From NCBI GenBank assembly GCA_002310235.1, contig DBYO01000020.1, positions 38,310 to 102,309 on the forward strand: 64,000 bases of DNA. The letters run 5' to 3'. Source of the stretch: Bacteroidales bacterium UBA1184. GTDB taxonomy: Bacteria > Bacteroidota > Bacteroidia > Bacteroidales > ML635J-15. The translations under genes were made by a program, and so were the position numbers. The notes under the pieces were generated by a model that made no database searches, was not told where the DNA came from, and saw only the letters and a program-made list of their open reading frames with translations. Below are positions 8,286 to 17,510 of the stretch, piece after piece. The first letter of the stretch is position 1. Every line of letters starts with the position of its first letter.

Positions 8286-8567
8286 ATGGGAGCAAAGCCA
8301 TATAATAATGACGATGAACAGCAAATCTCTGTTGTTTCTGAACCCACTGCGGTATATGGAAGTGGGAATGTTTGTGTTCCGAAACAGAAGTCGTCGGAAT
8401 CTAAAAACGATGATGTGCCGGAGTGGTTTGAGGCTAAGTTCGTGAAATTAAAAGCAGAGGCTGATGAAAAATATGGCGCTAAGGAGCAAATGTCGGTAGA
8501 CGAATATTTTGGCAAACTGACACATATCGTCGATGGAATGTATGAAAACCTACCAAGTCAGAATTAG
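8286..8567 (+). CDS. Hypothetical protein, candidate antitoxin
   Basis: This 93-residue protein has no domain I recognise. Its first 45 residues are low in hydrophobics and look disordered (NNDDEQQ, KQKSSESKNDD). Residues 46-90 are predicted helical and charged (VPEWFEAKFVKLKAEADEKYG, then SVDEYFGKLTHIVDGMYE). It overlaps the start of a RelE/ParE-type toxin gene by 26 bases, the arrangement expected of a type II antitoxin, and has its own promoter. The antitoxin role rests on position and size alone: no ribbon-helix-helix or helix-turn-helix DNA-binding motif is visible. Many Bacteroidota RelE-type genes are preceded by short acidic partners like this one. Confidence 0.65.
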   Translation: MGAKPYNNDDEQQISVVSEPTAVYGSGNVCVPKQKSSESKNDDVPEWFEAKFVKLKAEADEKYGAKEQMSVDEYFGKLTHIVDGMYENLPSQN

Positions 8568-8850
8568 TACGTCTGCCGAAACCGATTTTCGTGATTTGGT
8601 TCTCTTTCTGCTTAAAAATATGTCGATAGAGGGAACTCATAGGTACATTACTGCAATGCGGAATGAAATAATGTCGTTGTCAATTCTTGCCGACTTATAT
8701 CGTACAAGTAGCTTCGCTGATGTTTTACGCTATCATGCCAAGGCTCGGAAGATGGTTTCTCATAATAAGAAATGGATGTATATTTTTCATATAGATGGCG
8801 ATGCTGTTGTAGTTGATAGGATTCGTCCTGCAAAACTTATTAAGAAATGA
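8542..8850 (+). CDS. RelE/ParE-type toxin
   Basis: This 102-residue protein of the RelE/ParE superfamily starts at MKTYQVRISTSAETDF; an alternative start three codons upstream (8533) is possible. The family pattern is visible: an N-terminal strand, two helices carrying the AETDFRDLVLFLL segment, then KARKMVSHNKKWMYIFHIDGD and a terminal strand VVVDRIRPAKL. Members either cleave ribosome-bound mRNA (RelE) or poison gyrase (ParE), and sequence does not decide which. Basic residues at KARKM and the C-terminal RIRPAK would suit the RNA-cleaving type. The gene overlaps the preceding small gene, its likely antitoxin. Confidence 0.8.
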   Translation: MKTYQVRISTSAETDFRDLVLFLLKNMSIEGTHRYITAMRNEIMSLSILADLYRTSSFADVLRYHAKARKMVSHNKKWMYIFHIDGDAVVVDRIRPAKLIKK

Positions 8851-8925
8851 AAAGTAAAAAGATTATTATGCTTACGATATTTTTATGCAGTAAATAACAT
8901 TATTATAAATTTAAATCTTACAACA

Positions 8926-9486
8926 ATGAAGAAGTTTTATTCAATTATGATTGCCCTGGCTACAATGACTCTTATGTCTTGTGGTGGCGAAAACAAGACT
9001 AATTCTCAGACCGAGACAAATGCAGAAGAATCCGCTGCGACGACTGTAGAAGCAGTAGAGGAAGCTGTTGCTCCTGAGGCAAATAACGAACTCTCATTCG
9101 AGGAGTTTTCTGCACAAATGAAAGAGTTTTGCGGTATTGAACCAATCACAAGTGACAAGATGACGAAAATCGTGGCTCGCAGGGAAAGCGAAACCGAGTT
9201 TTTCATGGCTTCGCCAGTTACCGCTGACATAGACAAGGAAGGTGTACAGCGTGAATACTACAATGCTTTTGCCAAGGTTGCTGACGGTGGAAAAATGTAT
9301 GGCTTCCACATGAATCAGACTCGTGGCGATGATGTATTCAAAGACTACGACGAGTACGTTAAGTTTATTAAGGCAAACGGCGACTACGCTAAGGCAAGAT
9401 ACGGCTACGACTACAACGGCAAGAAAATTTATGTCGATTGCGCTGTGTCGTTCGGTGATTTCGGACTGACAGTAAAATTGCAATAA
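8926..9486 (+). CDS. Hypothetical lipoprotein
   Basis: This 186-residue protein has a lipoprotein signal (LMSC, lipid-accepting Cys19) followed by GGENK and an acidic, Thr/Ala/Glu-rich linker at residues 20-55 (TEESAATTVEAVEEAV-like). The folded part from about residue 55 has no family I recognise. It contains MTKIVARRESETEFFMASP, KVADGGKMYGFHMNQ and a repetitive Tyr/Gly tail (YDYNGKKIYVDCAVSFGDFG). The Gly-Gly after the Cys does not signal inner-membrane retention, and Bacteroidota lipoproteins of this form usually reach the outer membrane. A terminator follows at 9505. No partner gene is evident. Confidence 0.75.
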   Translation: MKKFYSIMIALATMTLMSCGGENKTNSQTETNAEESAATTVEAVEEAVAPEANNELSFEEFSAQMKEFCGIEPITSDKMTKIVARRESETEFFMASPVTADIDKEGVQREYYNAFAKVADGGKMYGFHMNQTRGDDVFKDYDEYVKFIKANGDYAKARYGYDYNGKKIYVDCAVSFGDFGLTVKLQ

Positions 9487-9504
9487 TTAAACATAAGACA
9501 AATA

Positions 9505-9544
9505 AAAAAACAGGGGATGACTCGAAAGACATCCTCTGTTTTTT
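9505..9544. terminator. Terminator between convergent genes
   Basis: Stem CAGGGGATG (9511-9519) and CATCCTCTG (9530-9538), one G-U pair, with flanking A and T runs. It can stop transcription from both sides, that is the lipoprotein gene and the leftward hydrolase gene. Confidence 0.8.
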
Positions 9545-9585
9545 ATATTTGGAAATACAAATTTCAAAAAATCGTAAATCGTAAA

Positions 9586-10965
9586 TCAAATTTCCTTTAT
9601 CCATTCCGCTATCGTCTTCATGGCATCCTCGTTGAACGTTTCATCGTTTTTCCCGTAGAAGTTTGGACTGCCAAAAATGCATTTTTGGAAAAGATGGTTC
9701 AATCCTTTGAGTTCTAAAGTCTTGTAATTTTGATTTTTGGCTTTCTTCATGGCTTTTTCAACGCCTGCAAGATTGTCCTTGCTGTAAACTTGTACGTCCT
9801 TGTCGCCATTGAGCGCAAGTAGCGGAATCTTGATTTTACATAAATCGTCCTGCGGATTGCTGTTTAGTGTGTAGTACATCCATGGCGAAAACAATACTTC
9901 TACGCTCTCTTGAATTGTATTTTCGTCTGAAGTTTCTTCCGAAACTAGCGAATTCATCTTCTTGATTGTTTCCGCGACTTGCTTTTTCTTCTCGTCTATG
10001 TTTAACTTTTTGTTTTTTACTATCTTGTATGCGTCAAGTGCGTGTTTTGAGTATTGTTTTGCAATATCTTCGCTATAGCCCGACGACTTCATTATATCGT
10101 AATTCTGTCGTGCCAAAAGGTTTGACATTTCGATGGATGGACCAGCAAGCATTACGACAAAATCCACATCGTTGTTTCTTGCAGCTACCATGGGCGCTAT
10201 AATTCCTCCTTCACTGTGCCCTATAATGCCGATTTTCATATCCTTGAGGCGATTGTCATTCTTGATGAACTTTACAACCGATTCTGCATCGAGCGAAAGA
10301 TCGTAGGTGGTAGCATCTGAGGCATCGCCAGTCGATTTGGCAAATCCGCGGTCGTCGTAGCGGATTACGGCTATTCCGTTGCGCGTGAGGTAGTCGGAGA
10401 GGACAAGGAAAGGTTTGTGACCAAAAATCTCCTCGTTGCGATCCTGCAGTCCCGAGCCAGAAACCAAGATTGCAATTTTGTCGCACTTGTAGTCGTAAGG
10501 AGCAGTGAGCGTGCCCGACAGTTTTACATTTGTTTCGGGGTTGAAGATTTCAACTTCTTCTACAATGTAAGGGAAATCCTTTGGGTCTTGTTTCTTGGGC
10601 TTTGGTACGTATGCTCCTCGTGTCATAGTCAGAGGAAGTGCTTGTTTGTGTTGTGTTAATGTGCAATACAGTGTGTCGTAGGTTACATTTGGCTCGCCTT
10701 CGAGTTTTGCTCCTAAACTGTTGATTTCTAAAGAAAATTTATTTGTTGAAAAATCAGCATTGTCGATCTTGATTCCAAACGCAGCCTGCTCTGGAGAGTC
10801 CATGGTTATGCTGTCTGCCGATAGCCCGCTGATATTCAAAACAACGGCGAGAGTCATCCCATTGCCGACATTTAAATCACCGTGCCAAATGCCAATAATG
10901 TTTTGTGAAAATAAAGATAGACTGGCGAAAATCGTCAGGAAAAATGTTGAAAAAAATGTTTTCAT
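9586..10965 (-). CDS. Secreted alpha/beta hydrolase
   Basis: This 459-residue serine hydrolase has a Sec signal peptide (residues 1-20, ending LFSQ). Residues 21-115 form a small beta domain (IIGIWHGDLNVGNGMTLAVV) often found ahead of the catalytic domain in this group of Bacteroidota esterases. The hydrolase domain begins near residue 145 with LSGTLTAP and ILVSGSGLQDRNEE, followed by RYDDRGFAKSTG. The nucleophile elbow is IGHSEGG, the likely Asp lies in LNGDKDVQV, and the His is in GLNHLFQ. The substrate is unknown; esterase or peptidase-like acyl hydrolase activity is probable. It lies 11 bases after the leftward gene at 10977, so the two form an operon. Its stop codon overlaps a short ATCGTAAATC repeat. 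Confidence 0.88.
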   Translation of the reverse strand: MKTFFSTFFLTIFASLSLFSQNIIGIWHGDLNVGNGMTLAVVLNISGLSADSITMDSPEQAAFGIKIDNADFSTNKFSLEINSLGAKLEGEPNVTYDTLYCTLTQHKQALPLTMTRGAYVPKPKKQDPKDFPYIVEEVEIFNPETNVKLSGTLTAPYDYKCDKIAILVSGSGLQDRNEEIFGHKPFLVLSDYLTRNGIAVIRYDDRGFAKSTGDASDATTYDLSLDAESVVKFIKNDNRLKDMKIGIIGHSEGGIIAPMVAARNNDVDFVVMLAGPSIEMSNLLARQNYDIMKSSGYSEDIAKQYSKHALDAYKIVKNKKLNIDEKKKQVAETIKKMNSLVSEETSDENTIQESVEVLFSPWMYYTLNSNPQDDLCKIKIPLLALNGDKDVQVYSKDNLAGVEKAMKKAKNQNYKTLELKGLNHLFQKCIFGSPNFYGKNDETFNEDAMKTIAEWIKEI

Positions 10966-10976
10966 TTTGTTTCGTG

Positions 10977-11618
10977 TTAGTTTGGACGAACTATGTAAGT
11001 AGTTTCAGTGTTTTTTAAAGCAAGAGAAGCAACTCCTCCTACAACCATTCCGCCCAATGTCCCAATTATCGTGTTTATCATTATTTTTTTTCTGCCAGTG
11101 TTTTTGTATCCGTAAACAAAGTATTCATTGTCTTGGTATTCTGGATGGCGTTTCAATATTCCTTTTTTTGTAGGCCTAGTGAACGAAATACCTGTTGCAT
11201 ATACAATTGGGACTGCCAGACTTAACATAGGACGATTGCAGTATCCTCCAAGGTATAGCATTGAGCCCGCACCAACGGCAAAACCACCTACATATGCCCA
11301 CCATGGTTTGAATTCGTTTTTGGCAGTCTGTTTGCCGGTTACTACATAACTCATATTTTCTACTGTATATTCTCCATCTTGTGTTGGCATGTATATTATT
11401 GAGTCACCTACTGACCATATGTCGTTGATATCTATGTATTTGCTTTTCAATTTGCCGTTCTTTTTCTCTAGTTTTATTTCCATAGAACTGCCGTTGTCGT
11501 TAAAGAATGTGTATTCTTTGGCATTGTATTGTGTGCCGTCAAGCAGACTCAATTTTGTCTGAGAAAACGTTATTGCACTGATAAGCAAGAGTATTATAGC
11601 CGATATTATGTGTCTCAT
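10977..11618 (-). CDS. Hypothetical exported protein with two membrane-spanning segments
   Basis: This 213-residue protein starts at MRHIISAIILLLISAITFSQT, a signal peptide. The frame is open further upstream (to 11852 on the minus strand), but that extension has no coding character and would run through the promoter of the divergent gene. After the signal come a beta-rich part (LSLLDGTQYNAKEYTFFNDNG, IDINDIWSVGDSIIY), a hydrophobic glycine-rich stretch (WWAYVGGFAVGAGSMLYLGGY) and a second one near the C terminus (INTIIGTLGGMVVGGVASLAL). The pattern fits an envelope protein of the kind seen across Bacteroidota whose function is unknown. It is the first gene of the operon with the hydrolase at 9586. 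Confidence 0.7.
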   Translation of the reverse strand: MRHIISAIILLLISAITFSQTKLSLLDGTQYNAKEYTFFNDNGSSMEIKLEKKNGKLKSKYIDINDIWSVGDSIIYMPTQDGEYTVENMSYVVTGKQTAKNEFKPWWAYVGGFAVGAGSMLYLGGYCNRPMLSLAVPIVYATGISFTRPTKKGILKRHPEYQDNEYFVYGYKNTGRKKIMINTIIGTLGGMVVGGVASLALKNTETTYIVRPN

Positions 11619-11641
11619 TTGTTTCTGTTTTATGAACGATG

Positions 11642-11649
11642 CAAAAATA
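11642..11649 (-). promoter_or_regulatory. Bacteroidota -7 box, leftward
   Basis: CAAAAATA on the plus strand reads TATTTTTG leftward, 24 bases before the start at 11618. No TTG box at standard spacing was seen. Confidence 0.45.
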
Positions 11650-11693
11650 CACAAGTTTTGAAACTTACTGTAAATAAAATGGTAAAAAAATGC

Positions 11694-11701
11694 TAATTTT
11701 G
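11694..11701 (+). promoter_or_regulatory. Bacteroidota -7 box, rightward, for the outer-membrane barrel gene
   Basis: TAATTTTG, 18 bases before the ATG at 11719. It is divergent from the leftward box at 11642. No TTG box at standard spacing. Confidence 0.45.
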
Positions 11702-11718
11702 CAATCAACTTTTTTCTG

Positions 11719-12729
11719 ATGAGACGAGTCTTTGGATATCTGCTTTTAATGTCGCTGATGTTGTTGGTGGCAAACCGTGTGTTTGCACAACTTGAAGGTG
11801 GACCGGATTCAGCAAGATACAAAGTTGTGCCAGAAATAATGCTCTTCTCCAATTTTCATCAGGGAATAGGCGGTGATACGCATGAGCCTAATTTTGAGAT
11901 AAAACGCGCGACTTTGGGTTGCCAGTTCCATGTGCCTAAAGGTTTTTCTTCGATAATCCGTCTCGATGTCAGCCCCAACCAGCCACTTGGACAGAACTAT
12001 AACACTGTGAACGTATATCTGCGAGCCATGTACATTTCCTGGAAGAAAGGCAAGTTTCTTCTGAATACAGGACTTGTTGACAATATGCAGCACATGACTC
12101 AGCAAAAGTATTGGGGAGCACGGTATGTTTTCAAGTCTTTCCTCGATGAGTATCGTTTCATTCCTGCAATTGACCTTGGCTTTAATGGTCGATATGATTT
12201 TCTTGACAATCTGTCGCTAGAATTTGGTATGATGACAGGAACAATCAAGGATGACAGTGTTTCTTATGGAAAATATTATTATTCTTTGTCGCTCAACTAC
12301 AAGCCAGTAAAAGAGTTGCAGTTGAAAGTTCATTCTACTTATTCTTTCCAGAACGATGACCTTTATACTGCAGGTGCATTTGTGGGATGGAATATAATTC
12401 CTCATTTGCGATTCGGCGCCGAGTACAATGCCAAGTTTTCTCCGAAAAATATTGTGCAGCAGGGTGCAAGTGCATATATGATATACGGTTTTCTAAAAGA
12501 TAAACTTAATTTGTTTGCAAGGTACGATTATCTTACATCGTCGTGTACACCTGGTTTTGTCCCATCGTGGACAGTTGTGGAGGACGGAATGGCTCTTGTG
12601 GCAGGTTGCGATTGGAAAGTTGTTGAATATGTGCGTCTTTCGCTCAATTATCAGGGATGGCTACCTAGACTGAATACTGGTATTACAAAATCGTATATAT
12701 TTCTAAATGTTGAATTTAGAGTTAATTAA
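11719..12729 (+). CDS. Outer-membrane beta-barrel protein (porin O/P-like)
   Basis: This 336-residue protein has a signal peptide (residues 1-23, ending RVFAQ) and a chain of alternating amphipathic strands typical of a beta barrel. It resembles phosphate-selective porin O/P-like proteins: an N-terminal strand EIMLFSNFHQGIGGDTHEPNFEIKRA-type segment, the KYWGARYVFKSFLDEY motif near residues 130-150, and repeated strand patterns such as LSLNYKPVKELQLKVHSTYSF and LRFGAEYNAKFS. It ends with aromatic/hydrophobic residues (YIFLNVEFRVN), a typical outer-membrane barrel ending. It probably forms a passive channel; selectivity is not readable. The TtcA-like gene follows 2 bases later, so the two are co-transcribed. 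Confidence 0.78.
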   Translation: MRRVFGYLLLMSLMLLVANRVFAQLEGGPDSARYKVVPEIMLFSNFHQGIGGDTHEPNFEIKRATLGCQFHVPKGFSSIIRLDVSPNQPLGQNYNTVNVYLRAMYISWKKGKFLLNTGLVDNMQHMTQQKYWGARYVFKSFLDEYRFIPAIDLGFNGRYDFLDNLSLEFGMMTGTIKDDSVSYGKYYYSLSLNYKPVKELQLKVHSTYSFQNDDLYTAGAFVGWNIIPHLRFGAEYNAKFSPKNIVQQGASAYMIYGFLKDKLNLFARYDYLTSSCTPGFVPSWTVVEDGMALVAGCDWKVVEYVRLSLNYQGWLPRLNTGITKSYIFLNVEFRVN

Positions 12730-12731
12730 AT

Positions 12732-13514
12732 ATGTCGGAGATTTCAGACAAGCGTAAAGTAAAGCACATCTATTCAAAAATAGGTCAAGCTGTTAATAAG
12801 TATGGACTTCTTTCTGTCGGTGACCGCATTATGGTAGGTGTAAGCGGAGGAAAGGATTCAATGTCGCTATTGGCAACCTTAGCAACTCGTCGCATGTTTG
12901 GAAAAGAGAACTACGAATTAGTTGCTGTACATATTGATGTCGAGAATGTTCCCTATGTTGCTGATACCGATTTTATTGCTGATTTCTGTGCTAAAAATGA
13001 CGTCAAGTTTGTACATGAGATAATCAATGTAGATTTTGAAAAGGACCCTGGTAAATCGAAGTGTTTTCTTTGTTCGTGGCACCGACGCAAGCGCCTTTTC
13101 GAACTTACAAGCGAGCATAATTGTAATAAATTGGCTCTCGGTCACCATCTCGACGATGCTGTGGAGACTTTGTTGATAAACATGTGCTATCACAACAGCA
13201 TCAGTTCCATGCCTGCTAAATTGCCAATGTTTGATGGTCGCATAGAGCTTATTCGTCCGTTGATTTTGTTGACTAACAATGAAATTCGGCAGTTTGCAAC
13301 CATTATGGGCTTCCCAACCGAAAGAGCAAAATGTCCTTTTGAGGACAAGACAAAACGTCGTCAGGCAGGAGATATAATTGCAGATATCGAAAAGCGTTTC
13401 CCCGATGCACGTCACAATATTTTTAAGTCGATGCAGAAGATTTTTGTCGATTATTTACCTATCGAAGATGAAGTAAATCCTATAGTTAGCGGATTGAATG
13501 TGAAAAATAGGTAA
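12732..13514 (+). CDS. TtcA-like tRNA 2-thiolation ATPase
   Basis: This 260-residue PP-loop ATPase belongs to the TtcA/TtuA-type group, which adenylates a tRNA base and inserts sulfur, in TtcA at cytidine 32. The PP-loop is VGVSGGKDSMS near residues 34-44. The cysteines that carry an iron-sulfur cluster in TtcA are present as CFLC, followed by SWHRRKRLF, and as the later KCPFED. The conserved LALGHHLDDAVETLLINM block is intact. Length is slightly below E. coli TtcA (about 310). The exact modified base cannot be proven from sequence. It lies 2 bases after the barrel gene and ends 56 bases before the convergent porU, with no clear terminator between. Confidence 0.85.
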   Translation: MSEISDKRKVKHIYSKIGQAVNKYGLLSVGDRIMVGVSGGKDSMSLLATLATRRMFGKENYELVAVHIDVENVPYVADTDFIADFCAKNDVKFVHEIINVDFEKDPGKSKCFLCSWHRRKRLFELTSEHNCNKLALGHHLDDAVETLLINMCYHNSISSMPAKLPMFDGRIELIRPLILLTNNEIRQFATIMGFPTERAKCPFEDKTKRRQAGDIIADIEKRFPDARHNIFKSMQKIFVDYLPIEDEVNPIVSGLNVKNR

Positions 13515-13570
13515 TGGAAAAATATCCATAACTAGCCCATATAAATCAGGAAGCTATTTAGCCGCAAGGT

Positions 13571-16500
13571 TTAATTCAGTATGACAAGTTTTTCGAACTT
13601 TTCAACTGTTGTTCCAACAGAATTCCTGACTTTTACTTTGTAGATATAAACGCCTTTGCCTAGTTTGTCATCGTATTCGTCGCGACCATTCCATTCTATA
13701 GGAGTACTGAGATAGCCGTCACAGGTCATTGTTGCTTCAAGTGTTTTTACAAGTTTACCAGTGATTGTGAAAACGCTTATCAGTACTTCGAGCGTTTCGT
13801 ATGGCTGGTTGTGCCCGAAGTAGAACGATGTGTGGGTCGAGAATGGGTTAGGGTAGTTGAATAGTTTGTCGATTACCATTTCAGACGAGTTGGTAACGAT
13901 GAAATCGATCGACTTTTCGCTACTATTGTTCATCACGTCCCATGCTTTTATTGTCATGGTGTGTTGTCCGATTACAAGTCCCGAATTCGGATAATTTATC
14001 TTTCCCGACTTATAGTCGTCCATGTTTGATTCGTAGAAGCTGTTTAGGACAATTTTTTCTGTCGAATTGTTGTCGATAGTGAGTGTGATGTCGTGGCCAA
14101 TGCCGTTTCCTACAGTATTTATTCCCGATTCATCGGTTATTTTTGCGAGCAGCAGAGGATTTTCATTTACAATTCCGCCGTCGATGAAGTTTTCGTCGTT
14201 CATGAACAGGTCTATAATAGGGCCTTCGGAGTCGTGTATGCCGTTGCTGTCGGTTCCGCCAATCATAATCGACTTGTCGTAGCCGCTGGCTTCTTTGTCG
14301 GAAAGGTTGTTGGCGTAGTAGCTTATCTTGCCCTTGTCGAAGTAGTATGCTATGTCGATTGGAACTATAAAGCTGAACTTGAATTTTCCGTCCTTTACAG
14401 TCGACTTTCCGTTGAATATTACGTTTCGCTGGGCCGTATATGTGAGAGGTTCGTATCCGTCGTTGCCTTTGGTGGTATATGTGTTGCGCTTGTCATATAC
14501 CGAAGGATATACAGTTCCGTTGAAATTGGTTGCAGGATTCCCGCTTTCATCGTAAATCATACCTTCGATGGTCACGAGTCCAGTAGCGCCTATCGTGTCG
14601 TGGAATTCGGCGGCAGCTGTTCCGTTTACCTTTGTCGTCTTTATCGAATATTTTGGTTGCGACAGTGTTAGTGCTGGGTCGCCAATGACTACGAACGATC
14701 TCATGTTGAAGTCTGCAGTTTCGTTTTTGCCCAATGCCACGCTTTCGCCTATTGTTTTTGGCTTTTGTCCAGCATTTTCTTCAAGATGGCTTTCAAACAT
14801 GTATTTATATACGTTCTTGACAAGGCGTTCGTTTTTTGTGGAATATACTTGTCTTACAGTTGAAAGCAGTGCTATTGCACCTGAATTCGGGGAGAGAAAA
14901 AGTAGTTCGCCTCCAGATATTGTTTCATGATCGTCGAAAGGAGCGAAGTCACAAGTGGCAGTTACGATAAACGGATATTTGTTTTTGTTCTGCAGCGAGT
15001 TGATTGAATTGATGGAAAATACATTCTCGTGCGCCCACGATTTTGGATTTCCATGTCCAACCCATGTCAGCAGCAGAGTTCCGTTGTTGATGTTGTCTAT
15101 AATGACGTTATTCACATCAGGGTAAGCATTGCCTGTAGATGTATAAACTTGTTCGTAGTCGTCGAGATAAATTTTCTCAATGTTAAGGTATTCTGCGCTG
15201 AATTCAAGTTGCGAGGCAATCATGTTTTCAGCATTGGTCTGATGTACAGTTTCGTTGTTTTCTGCATCGTCGGCAATTATTGTTGCTCTGTTTTTCCAAC
15301 TTCCAAAACTGCTTGAAGAATAGTAGCTTTGAAGCTTGTTTACGGCATCTGTAGCTTCTTCAGAAGTCTTTACTGGCATACGTCCAATTCCCATGTCCAT
15401 CTTTTCTTCGGCCATTATTTCCCCTTCGCCTTCGTCAAGGCATACAAAAAAGTCGTCGCTTACGATTGACATGGTGTTTGTCAGCGAGTTGACAGTTTCG
15501 TAAGTGAGTATGAAATTAGAAACGCTACCGTCCGATGTCTTGTTGTCGAAACTTCCGTCACCGATTAGTAGTACGTTTTGGGGCATATTTCCTGAGTTAT
15601 ATTTGTCATAGAACATTTTAATGTAGTTTCTCATGGCGCATATGTCAGGACATCCCGACGAAAATTCGTTGTATATTTTCTCTGGAGTTGTAATTACAAC
15701 AGAAAAATTGTCGTGAGTTTCGTGTATTTTCTTTATTTCATTGGCTTGAGAAATGAAATTTGGATGGGTTATTATTATAAGATCGGCGTTTCCCGAAGCA
15801 TGTAGATTCTGATTTGCGACAGCTCCAACATCTTCGGCGTTGCTATATATTGGCGACGGAAAAGAATACGAAGGAGAGAAGGCAACATATTCGCGCAGGG
15901 TATCTGCCTTTGCTTTGAATTTATATGTATTTGACGAGAATGTTCCTGATATGGCTAGCGCATTTGTACGGTCGCTTATATCCCATACGACGGTGTTGCT
16001 GCTGGCATTTGAAATTGTGAATTCAGCAGTATTTCCACTGCCAACTGATTTTGTGTCTCTAAAGTTTACATATCCATTTTCGATATATAGGTTTTTACGC
16101 ATTTTTACTGCAATGTAGTCAATCCATCCATTTGATGTGGAGGTTGTCTTTGTGTAGTTTATGCCGAAATTTATTGTGCTTCCGCGAGGGACAAATTTTG
16201 TGGTATGGATTATTTCGTTGCCGTTGCTGGATGAAGCTGGTATTGTGGCTCTTCCGGCAGATGCTCCGTTTATTGTTATGTCGAAGTAGCTGTTCTGCAG
16301 CGATGCCGCAGCAAAGTGGAATTCAGCAATGGCCGAATCCGAAGTCATGTAGTTTTCCGATATGGAAGCTGTCATGCTGTTGTAATAGCTAAAACTTCTC
16401 CAGAAAAATGTTCTTCCCGATTTTATAATCGAAATGGAGTCTTTTTCGAGAAATGAGTATTTGTCGTATGTGTTTACCGATATATTTGATGTAGCCTCCG

Positions 16501-17392
16501 ATGGCGTTGTTGTGGGGTTTTTCCATGTACCTTTGTCGGAAATAAAGTAGTAAGAGAAGTCGGAATAGTTGTGGAAGTCATGTGTTGAATTCAGGTTGGC
16601 TCTGTACCTTATGTTGTGAGGACCATCAGCGTAGAAAAGTATATAGTCACCAGAGTCGAACGTACCATTTCCGTTGGCGTCAACTTTCATAATGCTGCGT
16701 TCTGGCAGATCGTCTATATATTTGTCGGCAAATATTTCGGGAGTGTTGTCGCGTATTGTTTTCGATTCGGAGCCTCCGTATCCAAAAACACCAATCGAAG
16801 ATAAGTTGCTGAAGCCCATATCCACTAATTGGTTGTAAGTTATCTTGTATATGCCAGATTGTGCTACTTTTATTTTGTACCAACGTCCCGAGGCCATTTT
16901 CGATGTGTTAGCGTAGTTTCTGCTTCCTGCAGCTCGTGTTTGTTTGATGTTTATTTCGCATTCAAAGTAATTTGCAATCTCTATGTCACCAGTATTAGGG
17001 TTCTTTCTCAGAGGCATAAGTTCGAAATCGATTAGAGGCTGTTTGCGTTCTATGCAAATATTGGCTTTTATTTCAGGTTCGCTTCCTATGTTCGAGATTG
17101 CGTTTATACCTTTTATTATATTAGCATCGACAGGAGAGTATGAGATTTTCTTAAGATTTATGCTTTTTATTTCTCCGATGCTGCTTATTTTTCTGCTGCA
17201 TTTGTAAACTGGAAGGAAATCGCCGTCACGGTTGTCGCGATTTTTCAAAATAATTGCCTTTGTCTTGGTACTATCGGATGTAAAAAAGTATGTGTACCCT
17301 GTTATTGAGACCGAATCGCTGAAAAAAAATGTTTGTGAAAAAGCGATTTTGAACAGGCTGATAATCAATATTATACAAGTTATTCTCTTCAT
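13571..17392 (-). CDS. porU: Type IX secretion sortase PorU
   Basis: This 1,273-residue outer-membrane-associated protease removes C-terminal sorting domains from T9SS cargo and attaches the cargo to the cell surface. It has a signal peptide (residues 1-20, ending IAFSQ), N-terminal beta domains, and a gingipain-like C25 catalytic domain at about residues 535-900: LIITHPNF, GDGSFDNK (611-618), the catalytic His780 in TWVGHGNPKSWAHE, and Cys814 in VTATCDFAPFDDHE. The C-terminal 90 residues have the motif NYPNPFSTHTSFYF and GVYIYKVKV, a sorting-like domain also found on PorU of other species. Length is normal for the family. It is transcribed leftward, divergent from porP-gldJ. Confidence 0.95.
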   Translation of the reverse strand: MKRITCIILIISLFKIAFSQTFFFSDSVSITGYTYFFTSDSTKTKAIILKNRDNRDGDFLPVYKCSRKISSIGEIKSINLKKISYSPVDANIIKGINAISNIGSEPEIKANICIERKQPLIDFELMPLRKNPNTGDIEIANYFECEINIKQTRAAGSRNYANTSKMASGRWYKIKVAQSGIYKITYNQLVDMGFSNLSSIGVFGYGGSESKTIRDNTPEIFADKYIDDLPERSIMKVDANGNGTFDSGDYILFYADGPHNIRYRANLNSTHDFHNYSDFSYYFISDKGTWKNPTTTPSEATSNISVNTYDKYSFLEKDSISIIKSGRTFFWRSFSYYNSMTASISENYMTSDSAIAEFHFAAASLQNSYFDITINGASAGRATIPASSSNGNEIIHTTKFVPRGSTINFGINYTKTTSTSNGWIDYIAVKMRKNLYIENGYVNFRDTKSVGSGNTAEFTISNASSNTVVWDISDRTNALAISGTFSSNTYKFKAKADTLREYVAFSPSYSFPSPIYSNAEDVGAVANQNLHASGNADLIIITHPNFISQANEIKKIHETHDNFSVVITTPEKIYNEFSSGCPDICAMRNYIKMFYDKYNSGNMPQNVLLIGDGSFDNKTSDGSVSNFILTYETVNSLTNTMSIVSDDFFVCLDEGEGEIMAEEKMDMGIGRMPVKTSEEATDAVNKLQSYYSSSSFGSWKNRATIIADDAENNETVHQTNAENMIASQLEFSAEYLNIEKIYLDDYEQVYTSTGNAYPDVNNVIIDNINNGTLLLTWVGHGNPKSWAHENVFSINSINSLQNKNKYPFIVTATCDFAPFDDHETISGGELLFLSPNSGAIALLSTVRQVYSTKNERLVKNVYKYMFESHLEENAGQKPKTIGESVALGKNETADFNMRSFVVIGDPALTLSQPKYSIKTTKVNGTAAAEFHDTIGATGLVTIEGMIYDESGNPATNFNGTVYPSVYDKRNTYTTKGNDGYEPLTYTAQRNVIFNGKSTVKDGKFKFSFIVPIDIAYYFDKGKISYYANNLSDKEASGYDKSIMIGGTDSNGIHDSEGPIIDLFMNDENFIDGGIVNENPLLLAKITDESGINTVGNGIGHDITLTIDNNSTEKIVLNSFYESNMDDYKSGKINYPNSGLVIGQHTMTIKAWDVMNNSSEKSIDFIVTNSSEMVIDKLFNYPNPFSTHTSFYFGHNQPYETLEVLISVFTITGKLVKTLEATMTCDGYLSTPIEWNGRDEYDDKLGKGVYIYKVKVRNSVGTTVEKFEKLVILN

Positions 17393-17439
17393 TCGTTAAA
17401 AAAAAATAAAAAAAAAAGTTCATTTATTTTTTCAAACGA

Positions 17440-17447
17440 CAAAAATA
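17440..17447 (-). promoter_or_regulatory. Bacteroidota -7 box for porU
   Basis: CAAAAATA on the plus strand reads TATTTTTG leftward, 48 bases before the porU start. It lies in a 118-base, very AT-rich gap between porU and porP. No TAnnTTTG box was found for rightward porP. Confidence 0.4.
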
Positions 17448-17510
17448 ATGTAATATTGTGATTTTTAATTTAAGGAGTAAAAAATATTTGTCATACACTA
17501 ATAATAGATT

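Noticed and set aside
11619..11852. N-terminal extension of the exported protein gene up to 11852
   Set aside because: The extension runs through the divergent promoter region and into the first codons of the barrel gene, and a clean signal peptide starts at 11618.
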